Below are positions 1-5,277 of a stretch of DNA of 8,501 nucleotides, one piece after another. How positions within the stretch are numbered: the first letter of the stretch is position 1; each line of letters begins with the position of its first letter. The notes under the pieces are model-generated. The model did no database searches. It had not been told where the DNA came from and saw nothing but the letters and a program-made list of their open reading frames with translations. The position numbers were made by a program, and so were the translations under genes. Source of the stretch: Paracoccaceae bacterium (GTDB lineage: Bacteria; Pseudomonadota; Alphaproteobacteria; Rhodobacterales; Rhodobacteraceae); contig SKMI01000203.1 of the NCBI GenBank assembly GCA_007121115.1, forward strand, positions 1-8,501, in the 5' to 3' direction.

Positions 1-555
1 CTCGGCCCGTTGCGCCAGCCGCTCCAGATCGGCCAGCGACAGCCGCTCTAGCACCAGCACCTGCGCGCGGCTCAGGACGGCGGCGTTCAGCTCGAAGCTG
101 GGGTTTTCGGTGGTCGCACCGACCAGCACGATGGTGCCGTCTTCCATATGCGGCAGGAACCCGTCCTGCTGCGCCTTGTTGAAGCGGTGAATCTCGTCCA
201 CGAACAACAGCGTCCCGCGCCCCTGTTGGCGGCGCAGCTTCGCCTCGTCGAAGATGCGGCGCAATTCGGGGACACCGGTGAAGATGGCGCTGATCTGGGT
301 GAAATGCAGCTCGGCCTGATCGGCCAGCAGGCGTGCGATGGTGGTCTTGCCCACGCCGGGCGGCCCCCAGAGGATGAGCGAGGACAGCGCCCCCGCCGCC
401 AGCATCGCGCCCAGCGGACCGTCGGGGCCCAGCACCTGATCCTGCCCGATCACGTCGCCCAGCCGCGCGGGCCGCAACCGGTCGGCCAGCGGGCGCGGGG
501 CACTGTCGGGGGCGGTGTCCTGCCCCTTGGCGGCGGTATCGAACAGATCGGCCAT
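1..555 (-). CDS. rarA: RarA/MgsA replication-associated recombination AAA+ ATPase (N-terminal part, runs off the window)
   Basis: The minus-strand frame from the ATG at 555 stays open for 185 codons to the window edge, so only the N-terminal 40% or so of a protein of about 440 residues is present. Visible motifs are those of the RarA/MgsA/WRNIP1 clamp-loader-like AAA+ family: the N-terminal PLADRLRP and a DVIGQD element, Walker A GPPGVGKT (residues 64-71, K70), an ISA-F-TGVPELR stretch, Walker B LLFVDEIHRF (116-125, D120/E121) and sensor 1 GATTENPSF (146-154). In the family, RarA is a cytoplasmic ATPase acting at stalled or gapped replication forks together with SSB. It lies 42 bp after degQ on the same strand without a clear terminator or promoter between them, so co-transcription is likely. 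No good Shine-Dalgarno precedes the ATG; the start is chosen because the protein begins like RarA homologues (MADLF). The family is certain; the missing C-terminal half cannot be assessed. Confidence 0.95.
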   Translation of the reverse strand, partial: MADLFDTAAKGQDTAPDSAPRPLADRLRPARLGDVIGQDQVLGPDGPLGAMLAAGALSSLILWGPPGVGKTTIARLLADQAELHFTQISAIFTGVPELRRIFDEAKLRRQQGRGTLLFVDEIHRFNKAQQDGFLPHMEDGTIVLVGATTENPSFELNAAVLSRAQVLVLERLSLADLERLAQRAE

Positions 556-597
556 GGGCGGCAGGTTACGCGGGCAGGCGGGCGCGGGGAAGGGGCG

Positions 598-2046
598 TCA
601 GAAGCGGAAGCGCAGCGCCAGGCGGCGACCCTCGCGCAGCACCTCCACCTGCCAGTTGCGGGTCCCGGCCTGCGCCGCGCGCTCCACATCGGCGCTGTCC
701 GCGACCGTTACGCCGTTGATGGCCAGCACGATATCGCCGCGCCGTAGCCCGGTGCGGGCGGCAATACCCTGCAGGTCCGTGACCAGCGCGCCCTGCGCAT
801 CCAGCGGCAGGTTGTGCTCGGCGATCACCGCGGGGTTCACGGTTTCCACGCTCAGCCCGCGCAGGGCGCTGTCGGCGCGGATCACGCGCGGGTCGCGCCG
901 GGGGCTGTCGGGCGGCGGGATCAGGGCGACGGTTGTGGTCTCGGCGCTGCCATCGGCGCGCAGATAGGCGATCTCGGCCGCGCCGCCGATGCCGGTGGCG
1001 GCCAGACGGAACATCATCTCGGGGGCCGAGTTCACCGGCCCGCCGTCCACCGCCAGCACCACATCGCCCGCACGCAGCCCGGCGGCGGCGAAGGGGCTTT
1101 CGGCGTGCAGGTCGGTCAGCACCACGCCCTCGGGCAGGGTCATGCCGAAGGCCTCGGCCAGTCCGGCATCCAGCGCCTGCGCGCGCACCCCGGCCCAGGG
1201 GCGCTGGAAGCGGTCCTCCCCGTCCTGCGCCTGCGCCACCACCTGCGCCACAAGGTTCGACGGCACCGCAAAGCCCACACCGACCGAGCCGCCGCCCCGG
1301 GTCATGATGGCGGTGTTGATGCCCACCAGCCGGCCCCGCATGTCCACCAGAGCGCCACCCGAGTTGCCGGGGTTGATGGCGGCATCGGTCTGGATGAAAT
1401 AGCCCCGGCCCGAGCCCAGCGCGATCCCGGACCGCGCCAGCCCCGAGATGATGCCGCTGCTGACCGTCTGGCCCACCCCGAACGGGTTACCGATAGCCAG
1501 CACCAGCTCGCCGACCTCCACCCCGTCGCTGTCGGCGAAGCCCAGCGCGGGCAGGTCCGCGGCGCCTTCGAGCCGCAGCACCGCGATATCGCTTTCGGCA
1601 TCGCTCAGGATCACCGATGCGTCGTATTCGCGCCGGTCGGCCAGCACCACGCGGATGTCGGTGGCGTCCCCCACAACGTGGTGGTTCGAGACCACGATCC
1701 CCTCGGGCGCGACGATCACGCCGGAGCCGAGCGCGTTCTGCACGCGCGGCGCCGGGGCACCGAACCCGCCGCCGAACCCGCCGAAAAAATCCTCGAACAG
1801 GTCGCCGAAGAAAGGGTCCGCGGCGAAGGGGCTGCGGCGTTGCTCCACCAGGCGGCTGGCGTAGATGTTGACCACCGCGGGCGCGGCGTCACGCACCACC
1901 GGCGCGAAACTGAGGGTGATTTCGGCGCGGTCAGCGGGCACGCGGGCGTCGGCATGCAGGGGGGCAGGGGGCTGCGGCAACAGGATCACGGCCAGCAAGA
2001 GCCCCGCCAACACGCCCAGAGCAGCCCCTACGCCTTGTCGAAGCAT
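598..2046 (-). CDS. degQ: Do/DegQ-family periplasmic serine endoprotease (HtrA)
   Basis: 482 residues, close to E. coli DegP/DegQ length. Residues 6-24 form a hydrophobic segment followed by a small-residue stretch near 30-34, fitting a Sec signal peptide or membrane anchor, so the protease should act in the periplasm. A Gly/Phe-rich loop (about 77-98) precedes the trypsin-like domain, as in the LA loop of HtrA proteins. The catalytic triad is readable: H123 in NHHVV, D153 in ESDIAVLRL and S229 in NPGNSGGAL. Two PDZ domains follow (about 283-375 and 386-482), each with its GLRAGDVVLAV or GLRRGDIVLAI core. In the family, these degrade or refold misfolded envelope proteins as trimer-based cages. 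The ATG at 2046 has a good Shine-Dalgarno (GGAGG, 7 nt upstream). It lies just downstream of the rpsT terminator and upstream of rarA. DegP versus DegQ cannot be decided from sequence alone; two PDZ domains exclude a DegS-type protein. Confidence 0.95.
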   Translation of the reverse strand: MLRQGVGAALGVLAGLLLAVILLPQPPAPLHADARVPADRAEITLSFAPVVRDAAPAVVNIYASRLVEQRRSPFAADPFFGDLFEDFFGGFGGGFGAPAPRVQNALGSGVIVAPEGIVVSNHHVVGDATDIRVVLADRREYDASVILSDAESDIAVLRLEGAADLPALGFADSDGVEVGELVLAIGNPFGVGQTVSSGIISGLARSGIALGSGRGYFIQTDAAINPGNSGGALVDMRGRLVGINTAIMTRGGGSVGVGFAVPSNLVAQVVAQAQDGEDRFQRPWAGVRAQALDAGLAEAFGMTLPEGVVLTDLHAESPFAAAGLRAGDVVLAVDGGPVNSAPEMMFRLAATGIGGAAEIAYLRADGSAETTTVALIPPPDSPRRDPRVIRADSALRGLSVETVNPAVIAEHNLPLDAQGALVTDLQGIAARTGLRRGDIVLAINGVTVADSADVERAAQAGTRNWQVEVLREGRRLALRFRF

Positions 2047-2085
2047 CCTCGCCCTCCACCACCGTCATCGCGTGCTCCGGCAGCG

Positions 2086-2114
2086 CATATAGGCGCCGGG
2101 CGCGGCGCGTTCCA
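2086..2114 (-). promoter_or_regulatory. Candidate degQ promoter
   Basis: On the minus strand TGGAAC (2114-2109) and TATATG (2091-2086) are separated by 17 bp, 40 bp ahead of the degQ start and just after the rpsT terminator. A promoter is expected here because the upstream transcript is terminated. The -35 matches the sigma-70 consensus at only 3 of 6 bases. Inference. Confidence 0.4.
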
Positions 2115-2123
2115 GAGGCGCAA

Positions 2124-2151
2124 GAAAAAGGCCCGCCGAAGAGGGCGGGCC
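2124..2151 (-). terminator. Intrinsic terminator of rpsT
   Basis: A perfect 8-bp G+C stem (2130-2137 with 2144-2151, 6-nt loop) is followed on the minus strand by five T residues (2129-2125), 23 nt after the rpsT stop. This is a classical rho-independent terminator and separates rpsT from degQ. Confidence 0.9.
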
Positions 2152-2174
2152 ATTGCAGCAGGGTGTAGCGCCGT

Positions 2175-2441
2175 TCAGGCGCCCAGCGCCTTGATCCGGG
2201 CCGAAAGGCGGGATTTCTTGCGCGCGGCGGTGTTCTTGTGCAGCACGCCCTTCGTCACGCCGCGGTCGATTTCGGGCTGGGCGGCCAGCAGCGCGGCCTT
2301 GGCGACATCGGCGTTGCCGGACGCGATGGCTTCCTCGACCTTGCGCAGGAAGGTGCGGATGCGCGAGCGGCGCGCCTTGTTGACGGCATAGCGGCGCTCG
2401 TTCTGGCGGGCGCGCTTCTTGGATTGGGGCGTATTGGCCAT
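2175..2441 (-). CDS. rpsT: 30S ribosomal protein S20
   Basis: 88 residues, the usual S20 length, very rich in Lys/Arg/Ala. It starts MANTPQSKKR with the following RQNERR...N stretch and ends with the NTAARKKSRL element (about 70-79), both diagnostic for S20, which binds 16S rRNA and is needed for 30S assembly. The protein should form the three-helix bundle of the family. The ATG at 2441 is preceded only by a purine run (GAAAGAGA) rather than a strong Shine-Dalgarno, which fits the weak, autoregulated initiation known for S20 in E. coli. It is monocistronic here, bounded by the hydratase terminator upstream and its own terminator downstream. In other alphaproteobacteria, as I recall, dnaA follows rpsT; here degQ does. 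Confidence 0.97.
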   Translation of the reverse strand: MANTPQSKKRARQNERRYAVNKARRSRIRTFLRKVEEAIASGNADVAKAALLAAQPEIDRGVTKGVLHKNTAARKKSRLSARIKALGA

Positions 2442-2479
2442 GGGTGCGGGTCTCTTTCGGGTCAGTTGCGTTTCGGTTG

Positions 2480-2508
2480 CGCAAACGGACCCACGACACG
2501 GCCCTCAA
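2480..2508 (-). promoter_or_regulatory. Weak candidate rpsT promoter
   Basis: TTGAGG (2508-2503) and TTTGCG (2485-2480) lie 17 bp apart on the minus strand, about 40 nt ahead of the rpsT start. The -35 is reasonable but the -10 is poor. A promoter must lie in 2442-2573 because the hydratase transcript terminates at about 2574. Inference. Confidence 0.25.
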
Positions 2509-2573
2509 GCCGATTCGATCTCATGCCTTAAGCGGGCCCACGCGCATGTGGGGGCCGATTACACCAGCGCGCC

Positions 2574-2606
2574 GGAAAAGAAAAGGCCCCGCGCGCGGCG
2601 GGGCCT
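2574..2606 (-). terminator. Intrinsic terminator of the mutM-enoyl-CoA hydratase transcript
   Basis: A perfect 9-bp stem (2584-2592 with 2598-2606) closes a 5-nt GC loop and is followed on the minus strand by a TTTTCTTTTCC tract (2584-2574). It lies 92 nt after the hydratase stop, leaving a distinct 3' UTR. Confidence 0.9.
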
Positions 2607-2649
2607 GACGGCACTGGCCCATGGCTTGCTTTCGCCGTCATGGCCAGTG
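2606..2649 (-). repeat. Overlapping inverted repeats in the hydratase 3' UTR
   Basis: Two pairings interlock. One is 2612-2619 with 2642-2649 (8 bp, extendable to 2623/2639 with one bulged base). The other is 2606-2612 with 2634-2640 (7 bp). They cannot form together as simple hairpins, and the second touches the base of the terminator stem. Function unknown. Confidence 0.6.
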
Positions 2650-2698
2650 GCCCGGGGTGGGGTCTTAATGCGGATGACAGGTGCAGAGCCGCCACGCC

Positions 2699-3475
2699 TC
2701 ATCGATCCCGGAACTGGGCCTCGCGCTTTTCCAGGAAGGCGGCCATGCCTTCCTTCTGGTCGGCGGTGTTGAACAGCATGTGGAACACGCGGCGCTCGAA
2801 CAGCAGCCCCTCGCGCAGGGTGGTCTCGTAGCTGCGGTTGACGGCTTCCTTGACCACCTTGACGGTGATCTGGGACTTGTCGGCGATCTTGCCCGCCGCC
2901 TCCATCGCCGTCTCCATCAACTTCTTGACCGGGACCACGCGGCTGACCAGGCCCGAGCGCTCGGCCTCCTCGGCGTCCATGAAGCGGCCCGTCAGGTGCA
3001 TGTCCATGGCCTTGGACTTGCCCACGAAGCGCGTCAGCCGCTGGGTCCCGCCGATCCCGGCGACGACGCCGAGGTTGATCTCGGGCTGGCCGAATTTCGC
3101 GGTCTCCGAGGCGATGATGAAATCGCACATCATGGCCAGTTCGCACCCGCCGCCCAGCGCATAGCCGGACACGGCGGCGATGATGGGCTTGCGTACGCGC
3201 AGCATCGCCTCGGTCTCGGGGGTGAAGAAATCGGCCTCGAACACATCGACGAAGCCCTTTTCGGACATCTCCTTGATGTCAGCCCCGGCGGCAAAGGCCT
3301 TCTCCGTGCCGGTCAGCACGATGGCGCGGACCTTTTCGTTCTGGTCTGCCTCGGTCAGGGCCTTGGCCAGTTCGCCCATCAGGGTGCTGTTGAGGGCGTT
3401 CAGGGCGTCGGGGCGGTTGAGGCGGATCAGTGCGATATGGTCCTTGATATCGACGATCAGCGTTTCATAGGCCAT
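2699..3475 (-). CDS. Short-chain enoyl-CoA hydratase (crotonase family)
   Basis: 258 residues, standard for a single-domain crotonase and strikingly like the mature mitochondrial ECHS1 enzyme. The family catalyses hydration of trans-2-enoyl-CoA to 3-hydroxyacyl-CoA in fatty-acid beta-oxidation in the cytoplasm. Visible features are FAAGADIKEM (61-70; oxyanion-hole A65), GYALGGGCELAMMCD (104-118; oxyanion G109 and catalytic E112) and FGQPEINLG (128-136; catalytic E132). The two glutamates are spaced 20 residues apart, as Glu144/Glu164 are in the rat enzyme, so it should be an active hydratase. The frame is open further upstream, but MAYETLIVDI at 3475 fits homologue N-termini and has an AAGG sequence about 11 nt upstream. 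It follows mutM by 64 bp, and a promoter of its own may lie there. The hydratase role is confident; chain-length preference is not readable. Possible symbols are fadB1, paaF or echA, so none is assigned. Confidence 0.95.
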   Translation of the reverse strand: MAYETLIVDIKDHIALIRLNRPDALNALNSTLMGELAKALTEADQNEKVRAIVLTGTEKAFAAGADIKEMSEKGFVDVFEADFFTPETEAMLRVRKPIIAAVSGYALGGGCELAMMCDFIIASETAKFGQPEINLGVVAGIGGTQRLTRFVGKSKAMDMHLTGRFMDAEEAERSGLVSRVVPVKKLMETAMEAAGKIADKSQITVKVVKEAVNRSYETTLREGLLFERRVFHMLFNTADQKEGMAAFLEKREAQFRDR

Positions 3476-3510
3476 GCGCGGCACCTTGGTTGTTGCGATA
3501 TGAGGCCCGG

Positions 3511-3538
3511 TCCTTATCACCCTCGGGCGGTGGTTCAA
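3511..3538 (-). promoter_or_regulatory. Possible internal promoter for the enoyl-CoA hydratase gene
   Basis: In the mutM-hydratase gap the minus strand carries TTGAAC (3538-3533) and TAAGGA (3516-3511), 16 bp apart, starting just after the mutM stop codon. The -35 is fair (TTGA core) and the -10 is weak. If real, the hydratase could be expressed independently of mutM. Confidence 0.3.
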
Positions 3539-3539
3539 G

Positions 3540-4403
3540 TCATCTCTGGCAGCCCGGGCACCAGAAGCTGGACCGCCCCGATTGCACTGCGCGGCGCACC
3601 GTGCCGCTGCAGCCGGGGGCCGGGCAGGGGGCGCCTTCGCGACCGTAGACGCGGAAAGAGTGTTGAAAATAGCCGAGTTCTCCGTCCGCCTGCCGGTAGT
3701 CGCGCAAGGAGGAGCCGCCCGCGTCAATGGCGTCGCGCAGGGTGGCGCGAATGACCTCGGTCAGCCGTTCGATCCGCCCCGCGGAAATCCGTCCGGCCGC
3801 GCGTTTCGGCGAAATCCCCGCGCGGTGCAGCGCCTCGCAGACATAGATGTTGCCAAGGCCCGCGACGATTCGCTGATCCAGCAGCGCGGCCTTGACCGGC
3901 ATCCGCCGCCCCGCCAGCCGCGCGTGCAGGTAGCCCGCGTGAAACCCGTTGCCCAGCGGCTCGGGCCCCAGCGTGGCAAGCCAGGAGTGCGCCTCCAGCG
4001 CATCGGTGGCGGTCAGGTCCATGGCCCCGAAGCGGCGTGCATCGTTGAAGGTGATGCGCGCGCCACCCTCCATGTGCAGCACCACGTGGTCATGGCGTTC
4101 GGGTGCCGGGTGGTCGTGGTGGAACCGCCCCGGCACATGCGGCGCCGCCAGCCCGGACACCACCATCCGCCCCGACATGCCCAGGTGCATGATCAGCGTC
4201 TCGCCCCGGTCCAGATCGGCCAGCAGGTATTTCGACCGCCGCCCCAGCCGGAGTACTCGCGCGCCTGTGAGCCGCGCGCCCATGCGCGGCGGGAAGGGCC
4301 AGCGCAGGTCCGGGCGGCGCACCTCGGCGCGGGCGATCACCGCGCCCTCCATCGCCGGGGCAAGGCCCCGGCGTACTGTTTCGACCTCGGGCAATTCGGG
4401 CAC
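3540..4403 (-). CDS. mutM: Formamidopyrimidine-DNA glycosylase (MutM/Fpg)
   Basis: 287 residues starting at GTG 4403. Read from there the protein begins (f)M-PELPEVE, with the catalytic N-terminal proline P2 and E3 that the family requires; a strong Shine-Dalgarno (GGAGG, 5 nt upstream) confirms the GTG. Other family features are the beta-hairpin lysine K58 in GRRSKYLL, MHLGMSGRM (72-80), FNDARRFG (119-126), the helix-two-turn-helix GLGNIYVCEALHRAGISP (182-199) and a C-terminal zinc finger with C260, C265, C282 and C285. The finger spacing is CX4C-X16-CX2C rather than the CX2C first pair of E. coli, as I recall for other alphaproteobacterial Fpg proteins. A His-rich insertion (about 89-111) sits between two beta strands. 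Known role: excises 8-oxoguanine and formamidopyrimidines and nicks the abasic site in base-excision repair. It is transcribed away from ubiE and upstream of the hydratase gene. The reading frame continues upstream of GTG, but that extension lacks homology and would destroy the N-terminal proline. Confidence 0.97.
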   Translation of the reverse strand: MPELPEVETVRRGLAPAMEGAVIARAEVRRPDLRWPFPPRMGARLTGARVLRLGRRSKYLLADLDRGETLIMHLGMSGRMVVSGLAAPHVPGRFHHDHPAPERHDHVVLHMEGGARITFNDARRFGAMDLTATDALEAHSWLATLGPEPLGNGFHAGYLHARLAGRRMPVKAALLDQRIVAGLGNIYVCEALHRAGISPKRAAGRISAGRIERLTEVIRATLRDAIDAGGSSLRDYRQADGELGYFQHSFRVYGREGAPCPAPGCSGTVRRAVQSGRSSFWCPGCQR

Positions 4404-4407
4404 GCGG

Positions 4408-4415
4408 ACCTCCCT
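4408..4415 (-). promoter_or_regulatory. Shine-Dalgarno fixing the mutM GTG start
   Basis: The minus strand reads AGGGAGGT here, nearly full anti-SD complementarity, with its GGAGG core 5 nt from GTG 4403. There is no ATG at the homologous start, so this site decides the GTG initiation. Confidence 0.85.
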
Positions 4416-4431
4416 GCGGCAACGGGGCCGG

Positions 4432-4460
4432 ATTGTAACGGCCCCGCATCCCCCTATAAG
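4432..4460 (+). promoter_or_regulatory. ubiE-ubiB promoter, overlapping a divergent mutM -10 element
   Basis: On the plus strand TTGTAA (4433-4438) and TATAAG (4455-4460) are 16 bp apart, giving a likely start near 4467 and a leader of about 40 nt before ubiE. On the minus strand the same bases read TACAAT (4437-4432), a good -10 for mutM with a poor CTTATA -35 17 bp further upstream (4460-4455). The two promoters therefore appear to share the same DNA. Sequence match only; inference. Confidence 0.55.
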
Positions 4461-4494
4461 TACCCACAGGGCCCGCTGCCAGCGCCGGGGTGCG

Positions 4495-4500
4495 AAAGGA
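4495..4500 (+). promoter_or_regulatory. Shine-Dalgarno of ubiE
   Basis: AAAGGA ends 5 nt before the ATG at 4506, supporting that start rather than any in-frame codon upstream. Confidence 0.8.
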
Positions 4501-4505
4501 CCGTG

Positions 4506-5273
4506 ATGACCGACGACCCGACCCAGGACGACACCCGCACGACGCATTTCGGCTTCCGGACCGTCGAGGCCGAGGCCAAGGCCGGGATGGTCCATGGCGT
4601 GTTCTCGCGCGTGGCGTCGAAATACGATCTGATGAACGACCTGATGTCGGGCGGCATCCACCGGCTGTGGAAGGATGCGATGATGGACTGGCTGGCCCCG
4701 CGTCCCGGCCAGCACCTGCTGGATGTGGCGGGCGGCACCGGGGACATCGCGTTCCGGTTCCTGGACCGGGCCGGGGCGGGCGCGCGGGCGACGGTGCTGG
4801 ATCTGACCGAATCGATGCTGGTCGAAGGGCAGGCGCGAGCCGAGGCCGCGAACCTTTCGCACGCGCTGGACTGGGTGGTGGGCGATGCCATGGCGCTGCC
4901 CTTCACCGACAACAGCTTTGACGCCTATACCATCAGCTTCGGCATCCGGAACGTCACCCGGATCGACGCCGCGCTGGCCGAGGCCTTCCGCGTCCTGCGC
5001 CCCGGGGGTCGGCTGATGGTGCTGGAATTCAGCCAGGTGCCGGTGCCGATGCTGCAACGCGCCTATGACCTCTATTCCTTCAACGTGATCCCGGCCATGG
5101 GGCAGGCGGTGGCGGGCGACCGCGAGAGCTACCAGTATCTGGTCGAATCGATCCGCCGCTTCCCGGATCAGGAACGCTTCGCCGCCATGATCCGTGACGC
5201 GGGCTTTGAACAGGTCAAGTACCGCAACCTGTCCATGGGGATTGCCGCGCTGCACTCCGGCTGGAAGATCTGA
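4506..5273 (+). CDS. ubiE: UbiE, C-methyltransferase of ubiquinone (and possibly menaquinone) biosynthesis
   Basis: 255 residues, typical for UbiE. It is a class I SAM-dependent methyltransferase. Signature 1 is YDLMNDLMSGGIHRLWK (40-56), SAM motif I is LLDVAGGTGDIAF (71-83), an acidic D99 ends the second strand in VLDLTES, GDAMALPF (126-133) is next, and signature 2 is RVLRPGGRLMVLEFS (162-176). The C-terminus ends in the conserved NLSMGIAALHSGWKI. In the family it C-methylates 2-methoxy-6-polyprenyl-1,4-benzoquinol, and demethylmenaquinol where that exists; alphaproteobacteria normally make ubiquinone. The start at ATG 4506 has a good Shine-Dalgarno. The stop lies 4 bp before ubiB, so the two form an operon driven by the promoter at about 4433. 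Essentially certain. Confidence 0.98.
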   Translation: MTDDPTQDDTRTTHFGFRTVEAEAKAGMVHGVFSRVASKYDLMNDLMSGGIHRLWKDAMMDWLAPRPGQHLLDVAGGTGDIAFRFLDRAGAGARATVLDLTESMLVEGQARAEAANLSHALDWVVGDAMALPFTDNSFDAYTISFGIRNVTRIDAALAEAFRVLRPGGRLMVLEFSQVPVPMLQRAYDLYSFNVIPAMGQAVAGDRESYQYLVESIRRFPDQERFAAMIRDAGFEQVKYRNLSMGIAALHSGWKI

Positions 5274-5277
5274 GCCC

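Noticed and set aside
814..2391. Plus-strand open frame of 525 codons opposite degQ and rpsT
   Set aside because: It is antisense to two clearly conserved genes, has a His/Gly/Gln-rich low-complexity composition typical of reverse-frame reading of GC-rich DNA, and shows no domain.
3513..3521. TTATCACCC as a possible DnaA box
   Set aside because: It differs from TTATCCACA after the first five bases, is single, and has no AT-rich region beside it.
3476..3727. Upstream extension of the enoyl-CoA hydratase frame
   Set aside because: The added residues overlap the end of mutM and have no crotonase similarity; the ATG at 3475 matches family N-termini.
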